Assembly: GCA_038238185.1 (NCBI GenBank)
Contig: JBBRXY010000019.1
Location: 1-45,857, forward strand
DNA length: 45,857 nucleotides
Source: DATAQC01 sp038238185
GTDB taxonomy: Bacteria; Actinomycetota; Acidimicrobiia; Acidimicrobiales; AC-14
Direction: 5' to 3'
Part shown: one piece after another, positions 33,694 through 42,246 of the stretch
Layout: each line of letters begins with the position of its first letter
How positions within the stretch are numbered: the first letter of the stretch is position 1
The notes under the pieces: generated by a model
The model's input: the letters and a program-made list of their open reading frames with translations, nothing else
The model's database searches: none
What the model was told of the DNA's origin: nothing
Translations under genes and position numbers: made by a program

Positions 33694-33927
33694 ATGTCGC
33701 GGCTTCACCGAATATCGTCTGACCCCTCGATCTGCCACGGGCAGCCGACAATTCGAGGACTGCGCTACCCGGTCGAGACTCTCCTCGAGTTGCTCGCCTC
33801 GGGCATGACGATCGACGAGATCGTCAACGACCACCCCGATCTGGAGCATGAGGATCTGCTGGCGGCCCTAGAGTTCGGAGCGCTCGCTTCGGGTATGCGT
33901 CGAGTGGTGCCCCTCGGCGCTGCGTGA
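33694..33927 (+). CDS. DUF433 antitoxin
   Basis: 77 aa. The DUF433 pattern is clear: RISSDPSICHGQPTIRGLRYPV, ELLASGMTIDEIV, HPDLEHEDLLAALEF. ATG 33694 lies 8 nt after TACGCT (33680-33685), leaderless. DUF433 proteins pair with DUF5615 PIN-like toxins, as here. Confidence 0.93.
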   Translation: MSRLHRISSDPSICHGQPTIRGLRYPVETLLELLASGMTIDEIVNDHPDLEHEDLLAALEFGALASGMRRVVPLGAA

Positions 33928-34283
33928 GGTTCCTCATCGATGCCCAGCTCCCGGCCCGACTGGCACGCTTCATGTCCACCGCAGGGCACGATGTCATCCA
34001 CACGTCGGGGCTGCCCGATGGAAACCGAACCAGCGACATCGAGATCGCCCGGAGGTCCGATGCAGAGGACCGAGTCGTGGTCACCAAGGACCGCGACTTT
34101 CGCGACCACCATCTCTTGCGAACGATTCCTCGTCGCCTGTTGATCGTGGCTACGGCCAATACCGGCAACAACGAGCTCATCGCGTTGTTCGAGGAGCATC
34201 TCGACGCCATCGTCGCCGCTTTGGACGAAGTGCAGTTCGTCGAGCTCGGACCGGACAAGCTCATCATCTACGGAGACCGCTGA
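33924..34283 (+). CDS. DUF5615 PIN-like toxin
   Basis: 119 aa. GTG start overlaps the antitoxin stop (GTGA). Features: MRFLIDAQLPARLARFMSTAGHDVIHTSGL with the first Asp, then VVTKDRDFRDHHLL with the second acidic cluster, as in Mut7-C-like PIN nucleases. It appears complete, and is the intact TA pair of this island together with Phd-RelE. Confidence 0.93.
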   Translation: MRFLIDAQLPARLARFMSTAGHDVIHTSGLPDGNRTSDIEIARRSDAEDRVVVTKDRDFRDHHLLRTIPRRLLIVATANTGNNELIALFEEHLDAIVAALDEVQFVELGPDKLIIYGDR

Positions 34284-34342
34284 GTGACGGGTCCTTCCCT
34301 CTCACCAGATCGGTAGCCGGAGTTACTGATCTACAACACGCG

Positions 34343-35623
34343 TCAACTGCCTGTCGTACTCCAGTGCCAGGGTTCGCTGGGGAGGTTGAAGAACCCGAAT
34401 CGGGCGGCGTTGCCAGACAGCCACCCGAAACCGGCGCTCCCGCGGCTGAGGACACTGCCGCCCCCGGTGAAGTCGATGGCCAGGCCCTGTTCGTGCATCG
34501 ACGTACCCGGGCGTGCGGTCGGCGGGCTGCACTGCGACGGCGACATCTGGTAGATGGCGTAGTTGCTCGAACCGCAGTTCTGCGACCGGAGCGCCACCTG
34601 GGCCGACGAGTCGCGGTAGCCGGAGCCGCCGAGCTCGACCCCGTCGGCTGAGGCGGCGTTGAGGAGCGACTGGAGCTGGCCGGCGATGGATGCGGCGACA
34701 GTGATCCCACCCACCGTGGCCAATCCGACCCTGTTGCTGGGCGGCACTGCCACATCGTCGCCGCCGGCCGGGGGGGGCTCGGGGGCCTTGGTGACCACCC
34801 GGGCCTGTGCCTGTGCCTGCGCCTGTGCCTGCGATGCCGCCCGCACCTGTGCGGCCAGCTCGGCCTGGCGAGCGGCGATTTGCTCCGAGAGCTGGGTGTC
34901 GACCGCCGACAGCGCCGATGCCTCGGCCAGCCCCGACTCGATCCGACCCTCCACCTGGGTGGCCACCTGTCGCTGCTGGTCGGCTGCCTGACGGAGGCCG
35001 GCGAGGCGCTGCTCGACCTCGGAGCGGCGGTCGCCGGCGAGGCGCTCGGCTACCTCGGCCGCCTTGCGCTCGGTCTCGAGGTCGGCCTTGGCCGTCTTCA
35101 GCTGCTGGGTCACCTCGGCCCCGTGGTTGGCGCTGAGGTCGAGGAACTCCCGCCGCCTCGACGCATCGTTGAGCGATTGCGACTTGAGGATGTTCACGAG
35201 CGATCCCTTGAGGGGGCTCACGTAGGCCTCGACGGCGATGCCGGCCATCTTGGCCTTGATCGCAGCCAACTCCTCGATCTTGCGGCGTTCGGCCTGGCGC
35301 TTCTCGTCGAGTTGGCGGGCGGCCAGGTCCGATGCCTGCTGGGCCGACGAGACCACGGCCTGCTGTGCCCCGAGGTTGTCGTCGAGGTCGGTGAGCGCCT
35401 TGTTCACGTCGGCGTCCGAGGCCCGCAGGACGTCGAGCTTGGCCGCCACCGCGGCGCGGTCCTTGCGAACCTGCTCCCGCTTGGCGGCGGGATCCTCGTC
35501 GGCCGCCACGCCGCCGATCGCCGATCCGAAGGTCAGGAGAGCGACCACCGCCCCGATCAGGGCGCGCGCCGATGGGCGGCGAGGTGTCGCGAACGGGCGC
35601 GCTTTCGAGCGTAGAGTCGGCAT
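34343..35623 (-). CDS. VanY/LAS-type D,D-carboxypeptidase with coiled coil
   Basis: 426 aa from ATG 35623 (ATG/other starts to 35674 possible). Signal peptide: LIGAVVALLTFGSAIGGVAA. Residues about 45-270 form a long coiled coil with an AQAQAQAQA run. The C-terminal LAS metallopeptidase has Zn ligands His377 and Asp384 (MHEQGLAIDF) and His420 (EPWHWS). It should trim peptidoglycan stem peptides. The layout parallels the NlpC/P60 protein at 25356: coiled coil first, hydrolase last. Confidence 0.88.
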   Translation of the reverse strand: MPTLRSKARPFATPRRPSARALIGAVVALLTFGSAIGGVAADEDPAAKREQVRKDRAAVAAKLDVLRASDADVNKALTDLDDNLGAQQAVVSSAQQASDLAARQLDEKRQAERRKIEELAAIKAKMAGIAVEAYVSPLKGSLVNILKSQSLNDASRRREFLDLSANHGAEVTQQLKTAKADLETERKAAEVAERLAGDRRSEVEQRLAGLRQAADQQRQVATQVEGRIESGLAEASALSAVDTQLSEQIAARQAELAAQVRAASQAQAQAQAQARVVTKAPEPPPAGGDDVAVPPSNRVGLATVGGITVAASIAGQLQSLLNAASADGVELGGSGYRDSSAQVALRSQNCGSSNYAIYQMSPSQCSPPTARPGTSMHEQGLAIDFTGGGSVLSRGSAGFGWLSGNAARFGFFNLPSEPWHWSTTGS

Positions 35624-35767
35624 GGGCAATGTCAGGCAGGGCGCGACCACAGAACGGGTCGGGTCGCTGAGCACTCACACACTACAGATTCGGCCCACCG
35701 GATCCAATTTCGACCGGTTTCGGGGATCGTTCACCCGGCACCGACGAGGAACGAGGATCGTAGCGTC

Positions 35768-36979
35768 GTGACCTCCTATGCGGTGAAGGTCCGCAGGTTG
35801 CAGGTTGGGGTGGGTGCCTGTGTGGTCGCTGCTGTCGCCGTCTTCACGATGGGGGGAGGGGCCGACCGATCACCAACCAAGACCACTGCCTCCGGGTCGG
35901 CAAAGGCCGCCACCACCAGCGCCCCGCCGACCGCCCCCACCACCGCCCCGCCGACCGCCCCCACATCGCCCGGCTTGTCTTCGGCGTCGACCACGATGGC
36001 GCCCGGCCGAGTGATCGGTGGGGTCATCACCCCGAAGTCGGTGGTGGCCTCCGGCGAGGGCCATGTGTTCGCCCAGAACATGATGTACACCCACACCGTC
36101 ACGGTCTACGACGTCGAGGGCAACCTGCAGAAGACCATCAGCGATACCGTCGACTTTTCCCGGTCGGGGCTCCCTGGCAACCCTCGCCTGACCCAGGGTG
36201 CGCCGGTGGAAGCGGCCTTCTCCCCGGACAAGCGCTTCGCCTACATCTCCAACTACTCGATGTACGGCGCGGGGTTCGCCAAGCCGGGCGACGACGTGTG
36301 CTCACCCGGGCAGTACGACAACAGCTACCTGTACCGGGTCGATGTCGCCACCCTGGCGATCGACAAGGTCTACCCCGTAGGGTCGGTGCCGAAATTCGTG
36401 GCTGTCTCGCCCGACAACCGCTACGTGCTCGTCACCAACTGGTGCTCCTACGACCTGAGCGTTCTCGATGTGGCCACCGGGGCCACCGTCAAGCGGATAC
36501 CGCTGGGGCCCTACCCGAGAGGCATTGTCGTCGACCCCACCTCGACCACCGCCTACGTGGCGGTGATGGGCACCACCGACATCGCCAAGGTCAACCTCTC
36601 GGACTTCTCGACGACCTGGATCCGGGGAGTCGGCGACGGCCCCCGTCACCTGGTGATGGACCCGGCCGGGACGTCGCTCTACGTCACCCTCAACGCCGAC
36701 GACCAGGTGGCCAAGATCGACCTGGCCACCGGCGAGGTCGTCGGTAGACGGGCCACGGGGAACGCCCCGCGGAGCATGACCATCGCCCCCGACGGGCAGT
36801 CGCTGTACGTCGTCAACTACGAGTCCAACACGGTCACCAAGCTGCGGGCCGTCGATATGGCCGTCCTCCAGGAGCTCCCCACCAACCAGAACCCCATCGG
36901 GATCACCTACGAGCCCGTCTCCCACTCGGTGTGGGTTGCCTGCTATTCGGGCTCGATCGCCGTGTTCAAGGACGGCTGA
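35768..36979 (+). CDS. YncE/YVTN-type seven-bladed beta-propeller, membrane-anchored
   Basis: 403 aa, GTG start. An N-terminal membrane or signal segment (VGVGACVVAAVAVFTM) and a Thr/Pro/Ala linker precede propeller blades with the SPDNRYVLVTNW, PTSTTAYVAVMGT, DPAGTSLYVTLNADDQVAKIDLATGEV, APDGQSLYVVNYESNTV patterns. Such extracellular propellers bind or scaffold other proteins; no catalytic residues are visible. Confidence 0.87.
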   Translation: MTSYAVKVRRLQVGVGACVVAAVAVFTMGGGADRSPTKTTASGSAKAATTSAPPTAPTTAPPTAPTSPGLSSASTTMAPGRVIGGVITPKSVVASGEGHVFAQNMMYTHTVTVYDVEGNLQKTISDTVDFSRSGLPGNPRLTQGAPVEAAFSPDKRFAYISNYSMYGAGFAKPGDDVCSPGQYDNSYLYRVDVATLAIDKVYPVGSVPKFVAVSPDNRYVLVTNWCSYDLSVLDVATGATVKRIPLGPYPRGIVVDPTSTTAYVAVMGTTDIAKVNLSDFSTTWIRGVGDGPRHLVMDPAGTSLYVTLNADDQVAKIDLATGEVVGRRATGNAPRSMTIAPDGQSLYVVNYESNTVTKLRAVDMAVLQELPTNQNPIGITYEPVSHSVWVACYSGSIAVFKDG

Positions 36980-37037
36980 CCAAGCCGCGCCGGGTGTTCG
37001 GAAACTGGACTTCGGCCATACCCGGTAAAATCCCGAA

Positions 37038-38210
37038 ATGGCCTCTCCGCTCTCGCTGCCGTCCGAGGCCGATGTCATGGCCATGCTCCGGGGCGTGGTC
37101 GATCCCGAACTCGGCTCCGACATCGTCGACCTCGGCATGGTGGAGGGCGTGGTGGTGGCCGACGACGGCCAGGTCACCGTCACGGTCGCCCTCACCATCT
37201 CCGGGTGCCCCCTACGGGTGCAGATCCGCGACGACGTGAAGTCGAAGGTCGAGGCCCTGCCCGGCGTGTCCGACGTCACCGTGCGCTTCGGGGAGATGAA
37301 CCAGGCCCAGCGCAGTCAGGTCATGCAGCGAGCCCGCCGGGCGGCGGCCGACAACTCCCCGGAGACCGAGGTGCCGCTGAACGCCCGCGTCATCGCCGTC
37401 GCGAGCGGCAAGGGGGGCGTGGGAAAGAGCAGCGTCACCGTCAACCTGGCGTCGGCCCTAGCTGCGCAGGGGTTCACCGTAGGGGTGCTCGATGCCGACA
37501 TCTGGGGCTTCAGCGTGCCCCGCATGCTCGGCATCTCCGGGCGGCTGGGAGCAGCCGACGACCGCCTCATCCGCCCGCACGAGATTGCCGTGGGATCCGG
37601 CCGCCTCAAGGTCGTGAGCATGGGACTCCTCGTCGACGACGAGGACACGGCCATCATGTGGCGGGGCCTGATGCTGGCCAAGGCCCTCGAGGAGTTCCTG
37701 GTGAAGGTGGCGTGGGGCAGCATGGACTACCTGCTGCTCGACATGCCGCCCGGCACCGGCGATATCCAGATGGCCCTCGGCCGCATCCTGCCCCGCACCG
37801 AGATGCTGGTGGTCACCACACCCGCCCAGGCGGCCCAGAGAGTGGCGGCACGGGTTGCCGACATGGCCCGGCGCTCCTACCTCAAGGTGCTCGGGGTGAT
37901 CGAGAACATGAGCGTGTTCACCTGCGACCACGGCGACGAGTACGCCCTGTTCGGCTCCGGCGGTGGCGCGGCGCTGGCCGCCGACCTCGACGTGCCGCTG
38001 ATCGCCAGCGTCCCCCTGGAGCCGGCGGTGAGCGCGGCCAACGACGCCGGCAAGCCGTTGTCCGTGGCTGCCCCCGAGAGTGGGGCGGGCGCGGCCTTCG
38101 CCCGAGCCGCCCACCGCATTGCCGACGAGCTCCTCCCGCCCATCGACATGACCGGGTGCACGGCCAGGGTGCTCACCGCGGTGGAGTCGGCCCTTGGGGC
38201 CAAAGCCTGA
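37038..38210 (+). CDS. mrp: Mrp/NBP35-family Fe-S carrier ATPase
   Basis: 390 aa. An N-terminal MIP18/DUF59 domain (about 8-85, with VVDPELGSDIVDLGMV and TISGCPLR) is followed by the P-loop ATPase: SGKGGVGKSS (123-132), DADIWGFSVPRMLG, DMPPGTGD. The C-terminal CxxC that binds the cluster in many relatives is reduced to CDHG near the ENMSVFTC segment. ATG 37038 is 6 nt after TAAAAT: leaderless. It loads or carries Fe-S clusters onto target proteins. Confidence 0.94.
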   Translation: MASPLSLPSEADVMAMLRGVVDPELGSDIVDLGMVEGVVVADDGQVTVTVALTISGCPLRVQIRDDVKSKVEALPGVSDVTVRFGEMNQAQRSQVMQRARRAAADNSPETEVPLNARVIAVASGKGGVGKSSVTVNLASALAAQGFTVGVLDADIWGFSVPRMLGISGRLGAADDRLIRPHEIAVGSGRLKVVSMGLLVDDEDTAIMWRGLMLAKALEEFLVKVAWGSMDYLLLDMPPGTGDIQMALGRILPRTEMLVVTTPAQAAQRVAARVADMARRSYLKVLGVIENMSVFTCDHGDEYALFGSGGGAALAADLDVPLIASVPLEPAVSAANDAGKPLSVAAPESGAGAAFARAAHRIADELLPPIDMTGCTARVLTAVESALGAKA

Positions 38211-38214
38211 TCCG

Positions 38215-38263
38215 AGACAGGGCCTGACCCCAGACAGGGCCTGACCCCAGACAGGGCCTAACC
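38215..38263. repeat. 17-bp tandem repeat (2.9 copies) between mrp and fxsA
   Basis: AGACAGGGCCTGACCCC occurs at 38215 and 38232, with a third, slightly changed copy at 38249 that reaches the fxsA stop. The unit contains CAGGGCCTG, nearly self-complementary. It separates two convergent genes and may work as a terminator. Confidence 0.75.
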
Positions 38264-38632
38264 GAATCGGCGATGGGTGCGTAGGGCGACGCGGTGCATC
38301 GCTCCGGCCCGCACCACCGAACGCACCGGGGGCAGGAGCAGCAGCAGGCCGATGAAGTCGGTGACGAAGCCGGGGGTGAGGAGCAGGGCCCCGGCGAACA
38401 GGATGAGGACGCCGTCGGCCAGCTCACGGCCTGGGACGCGACCGGCCTCCATCTGCTCGCGGAAGCGGCGAACGACGGCGATGCCCTCTCGCTTGACCAG
38501 CCAGGCGCCGCCGAAGCTGACGAGCAGGAGGATGGCAATGGTGTTCCACGTGCCGATCACCTGGCCCACCTGGATGATGACGGCCAGCTCGACGACGGGG
38601 ACGACGAGGAACGCGAGGAAGAGCACTGCCAT
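38258..38632 (-). CDS. fxsA: FxsA family membrane protein
   Basis: 124 aa. Matches FxsA: MAVLFLAFLVVPVVELAVIIQVG, TIAILLLVSFGGAWLVKREG, AGRVPGRELADGVLILFAGALLLTPGF, TDFIGLLLLLPPVR. In E. coli FxsA interferes with F-factor exclusion of phage T7; the general role is unknown. GAGGGGG precedes the ATG, and a TATCCT lies 9 nt upstream of it. Divergent from the pseudo-protease gene. Confidence 0.93.
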   Translation of the reverse strand: MAVLFLAFLVVPVVELAVIIQVGQVIGTWNTIAILLLVSFGGAWLVKREGIAVVRRFREQMEAGRVPGRELADGVLILFAGALLLTPGFVTDFIGLLLLLPPVRSVVRAGAMHRVALRTHRRFG

Positions 38633-38668
38633 CACCCCCTCAGGATACCGGCGGTACCCTCGTAACCG

Positions 38669-39883
38669 ATGCCGACCACCCCCGCCTCCGGCGACGAACC
38701 AGGCGGGGAGCCGAACCCGAGCGAGGTCGTCGTCCTCGTCGACGGCCACGGCACCCCCCCGCCACACGGTGGCGGTCGGGTTCCCGCCGGTCCTCCCGCG
38801 CGCCGGCGGCCGCGGAGCGGATCGGCGACGCCTCCACCCGGGCCGACAACCGCGGCTCGCCGCGACCGCCCGCCGAGGCCACCGCCCCTGCCTCCCGGGG
38901 CGATCATTGGGGGCGGGGTCGTCGGTGCCGGCTCGCCCGCGCCCTCGCCAGCGCCCGCCGTGGCCCCGACGCCGGTTGCACCGCGGCCTACCGAACCTCC
39001 ACCGAGCCGGCCCAGGGTTTCGTTCCTGCGTCGCCACCTCCGGGTGCCGGGCACCCTCGGCCTGGTGATCATGGTGCTGGCGCTCGCCCTGGGGATCGGG
39101 TTCGTCGGGGCTTACGTGTGGGCCAGCAACGACGCCAAGAACATCCGGTCCACCCCGGTGTCGCCCACGATCCCCCCGCGAGCCAAGACCACTGGTAGTG
39201 CCGAAGTGACCTCCACCACCAAGCCCGATCTGTCGGCCGACACCATCGTCGAGAGGTTGGGGCCGGCGGTGTGGTCGGTCCGCACCTTCAATAGCGCCGG
39301 CCAGCCCGTGGAGGGCTCGGCGCTGCTGGCCCGATCGGCGGGTGGCCAGGCACTGCTCCTCACCTCCCTTGCCGTGGTCGAGGCATCCACCCATGCGCCG
39401 GCCCCCGATATCACCGTGTCGGGCGGCGGCTTCAACGGGAAGGCGCAGTTGTATACGTGGGACGACGCCCACGACCTGGCCCTTCTGATTGCCGGCGGGT
39501 CGAGCACCCCCGCCATTCCCTGGATCGCCAACCCGGCCGACCCCAAGGCCGGCGACAAGGTGTTCGTCCTGGGTGGCGACGGCAAGCTGAAGCCCGGCCT
39601 GATCTCCACGGTCTCCGATCAGGCAATCGAGCACAACGTGTTCATCGACGACGCCATGCGGGGCGGGCCCGTCGTGAACGTCAAGGGCGAGGTGATTGCC
39701 GTGTCGTCGGCGGTGTACACGGGCGGGGGCACACCCACCGATACGGCGTTCTTCGGCGTACCCATCCGGGCCTCGTGTGGTGAGGTGCTCGCCTGCACCG
39801 GGGCCTTCGCCGGACCCGGCTCCGTGGTCGCCCCCATCCTCCCGTCGCCGGCACGAACGACTACGACGACCGAACCCGGCTGA
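38669..39883 (+). CDS. membrane-anchored trypsin-like protein without catalytic triad
   Basis: 404 aa. A Pro-rich cytoplasmic part (1-115), one membrane helix (GTLGLVIMVLALALGIGFVG), then a chymotrypsin-like fold: ALLLTSLAVVE at the His position, DDAHDLALL with the Asp, and AMRGGPVVNVKGEVIAVSS where G-x-S-G-G-P should be. His and Ser are replaced, so it should be a binding or scaffold domain and not a protease. Leaderless ATG after TACCCT (38655-38660). Confidence 0.78.
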   Translation: MPTTPASGDEPGGEPNPSEVVVLVDGHGTPPPHGGGRVPAGPPARRRPRSGSATPPPGPTTAARRDRPPRPPPLPPGAIIGGGVVGAGSPAPSPAPAVAPTPVAPRPTEPPPSRPRVSFLRRHLRVPGTLGLVIMVLALALGIGFVGAYVWASNDAKNIRSTPVSPTIPPRAKTTGSAEVTSTTKPDLSADTIVERLGPAVWSVRTFNSAGQPVEGSALLARSAGGQALLLTSLAVVEASTHAPAPDITVSGGGFNGKAQLYTWDDAHDLALLIAGGSSTPAIPWIANPADPKAGDKVFVLGGDGKLKPGLISTVSDQAIEHNVFIDDAMRGGPVVNVKGEVIAVSSAVYTGGGTPTDTAFFGVPIRASCGEVLACTGAFAGPGSVVAPILPSPARTTTTTEPG

Positions 39884-39908
39884 CTCGCCGGCCCGACCGG
39901 ACCGGGGT

Positions 39909-42140
39909 CTATCCGGGGCGGGCTTTGATCGTCGTGGTCGGGAAGAGGTTGGGCAGCGAGATCGGCGGTAGGAGGGTGGACGGGGTGGTGGAACCCGTGG
40001 GCTGGGGAACGGTCGTGGTCGGTGCCGAGGTGATCGGCGGTCCGGTGACCACGAACGGGCCGCTGGCAGGGTCGGGGGGCACCCGTTGGGAGCCGGGCGA
40101 GAGGCCGCCTGCGGGGTCACCGGGAAGGGGTCCGGGGGCGGGGAAATCGGGTGTGTCCACGCCGTCGAGGGCCTTGATCATGAAGTTGTGCCAGGTTTGG
40201 GCGGGGATGGTCCCGCCGAACACCTCGCCGACCCCCTTGATGCCCTCGAGGGGACGCTGGCTGTCGGAGTAGCCCATCCACACCGAAGTGGACAGCGCCT
40301 GGGTGTAGCCCACGAACCAGGCGTTGCTGAAGTTCTCGGCGGTGCCGGTCTTGCCCGCGGTGGCCTCGGGGCGCTCGATGCCGGCGGCGGTGCCCGTGCC
40401 CCCGGAGACGACCCCCTTGAGGACGTCGTTGACGGTGTCGGCCACGGCCTGGTCGAGGACCTGCTTGCCCTTGTGGGTGGAGTTGTCCTCCAGCACGTGG
40501 CCCTGGGCGTCGAGCACCCGCACCAGGGGGGTGGCGGCCTGGCGCACGCCCCGGTTGGCGAACACCGAGAATCCCGCGGCCATGTCGAGCGGGGAGACCT
40601 CGTAGGCCCCGAGTGTAAGGCTGGCCCCGTAGGGGGCGCCGCTGAGGTCCTTGCCGTCGGCGTTCACCGAGGTGATCCCCAGGCGGTTGGCCATCTCGGC
40701 CGTCTTCTGGATCCCGACGTCCTGGATGAGCTGGGCGAACACGGTGTTGACCGACGCCGCGGTGGCGGTCCGCAGGTCGATGGCTCCGAAACCGCCGGTC
40801 TCGGCGTTGTGGACGGTGCACTGGTCACCCGAGCACCGGGGGAACGTGTAGGAGGACGGGCCCTCGTACACCCGGCCCGGGCCGATGCCCTCCTCGAAGG
40901 CCTTGGCCAGCGTGAAGGGTTTGAACGACGAGCCGGGCTGGCGGCCGGTGCCTCCTCCGGGGACGCAGATGGGCGTGTCGGCGTCCGGGGGAGGGGCGTT
41001 GGGGGCGACGTCCGGGCAGCTCCCGAGGGCCAGGTTCACCTGGCCCTGGGGGGCGGCGAAGTCGCGCCCTCCCACCATGGCCTTCACCAGCCCGGTGGCC
41101 GGCTCGACCGTCACCAGGGCCATCTCCAGGGGCGGATCGGTGCCGTCCAAGGCGTCGGAGACCGAGGCCTCGGCCTCGGCCTGTAGCGTGGGGTCCAGGG
41201 CCGTCTCCACCCGCAGGCCGCCGCGGTAGACCAGGTCGTCGCCGTATCGGAGCTCCAGGTACCGGCGGACGTAGTCCACGTAGTAGGGCTCGGTCGCCGC
41301 CTGGTAGTCCGGCGGCCGGACGACGGTGGCCGGACCGGTGGGATCGGCCCGTCCGGAGCCCACCAGCACCACACGCTGGGCGATGGCCTCGGCGAACTGG
41401 GCATCGGAGATGCGGTGCTGATCGCGCATCTTGGTGAGCACCTGCTCCCGGTCGGCCTCGGCCCGGACGGTGGCGCTCCGGGGCTCGTCGGTGGACGGCG
41501 ACCGGATGAGGCCGGCCAGTAGGGCCGCCTCCGACAGGGTGAGGTCCTGCACACCCTTGTGGAAGTACGACTGCGCGGCCGCCCCCACCCCGTAGGCACC
41601 GCCGCCCAGGTAGATGTTCTCCAGGTAGCGGTACAGGATCTCGTCCTTGGTGAGCTTCTTGTCGAGACGGCTGGCCAGCACCGCCTCGCGGAGCTTGCGG
41701 GCCAGCGTGCGCTCCCCGCCGGTGAAGGCGTTCTTGACGTACTGCTGGGTGATGGTGGAGCCACCTTGGGTGGTCTTGCCCCCGGTGAGGTTGGCCCACA
41801 GGGCCCGGAAGGCGGCCTTGATGTCGACCCCTCCGTGCTCGTAGAAGCGCTGGTCCTCCTGGGCCACGACCGCCTGCTTGAGGACTTCGGGGATGTCAGT
41901 GCTCTTGACGGGGATGTTCGTGTCGAACTTGCGGAGGACGTAGAGCTCTTTGCCCTTGGAGTCGTAGATGTGGGTGGCCTGGGAACCGGCCGTCGCCTTC
42001 GGGACGGGGAGGGGTGGGGTGGGCAGAGGCAGGAACAGGAGCGAGCTCAGGGCACTCCCCGCGGTGACCACGGGGGCGACCACCGCGACCACCAGGAACA
42101 CGGTGACGGCCTGGGCGGTCTGTTTGGCGGAGAACTGCAT
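39909..42140 (-). CDS. class A penicillin-binding protein (transglycosylase-transpeptidase)
   Basis: 743 aa. One N-terminal membrane helix, a GT51 glycosyltransferase domain (about 55-235; catalytic Glu95 in EDQRFYEHGG, then GGSTITQQYVKN), and a transpeptidase domain (about 310-650) with SxxK Ser404-Lys407 (GSSFKPF), S463-x-N465 and KTGTAEN. The Pro/Thr-rich tail is extracellular. It polymerises and cross-links peptidoglycan. ATG 42140 is chosen because the signal-anchor begins right after it; the frame is open further upstream. Confidence 0.95.
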   Translation of the reverse strand: MQFSAKQTAQAVTVFLVVAVVAPVVTAGSALSSLLFLPLPTPPLPVPKATAGSQATHIYDSKGKELYVLRKFDTNIPVKSTDIPEVLKQAVVAQEDQRFYEHGGVDIKAAFRALWANLTGGKTTQGGSTITQQYVKNAFTGGERTLARKLREAVLASRLDKKLTKDEILYRYLENIYLGGGAYGVGAAAQSYFHKGVQDLTLSEAALLAGLIRSPSTDEPRSATVRAEADREQVLTKMRDQHRISDAQFAEAIAQRVVLVGSGRADPTGPATVVRPPDYQAATEPYYVDYVRRYLELRYGDDLVYRGGLRVETALDPTLQAEAEASVSDALDGTDPPLEMALVTVEPATGLVKAMVGGRDFAAPQGQVNLALGSCPDVAPNAPPPDADTPICVPGGGTGRQPGSSFKPFTLAKAFEEGIGPGRVYEGPSSYTFPRCSGDQCTVHNAETGGFGAIDLRTATAASVNTVFAQLIQDVGIQKTAEMANRLGITSVNADGKDLSGAPYGASLTLGAYEVSPLDMAAGFSVFANRGVRQAATPLVRVLDAQGHVLEDNSTHKGKQVLDQAVADTVNDVLKGVVSGGTGTAAGIERPEATAGKTGTAENFSNAWFVGYTQALSTSVWMGYSDSQRPLEGIKGVGEVFGGTIPAQTWHNFMIKALDGVDTPDFPAPGPLPGDPAGGLSPGSQRVPPDPASGPFVVTGPPITSAPTTTVPQPTGSTTPSTLLPPISLPNLFPTTTIKARPG

Positions 42141-42246
42141 CGGACCGCCAGCATGGCACTCCCGGTTCTCCGGTCGCGGGCGGCCGCAGGGCGACAGCTC
42201 CCGGCTCCGTGACCGAGGAGCGTGGAGCGAGTCGTATCCTCGACCT

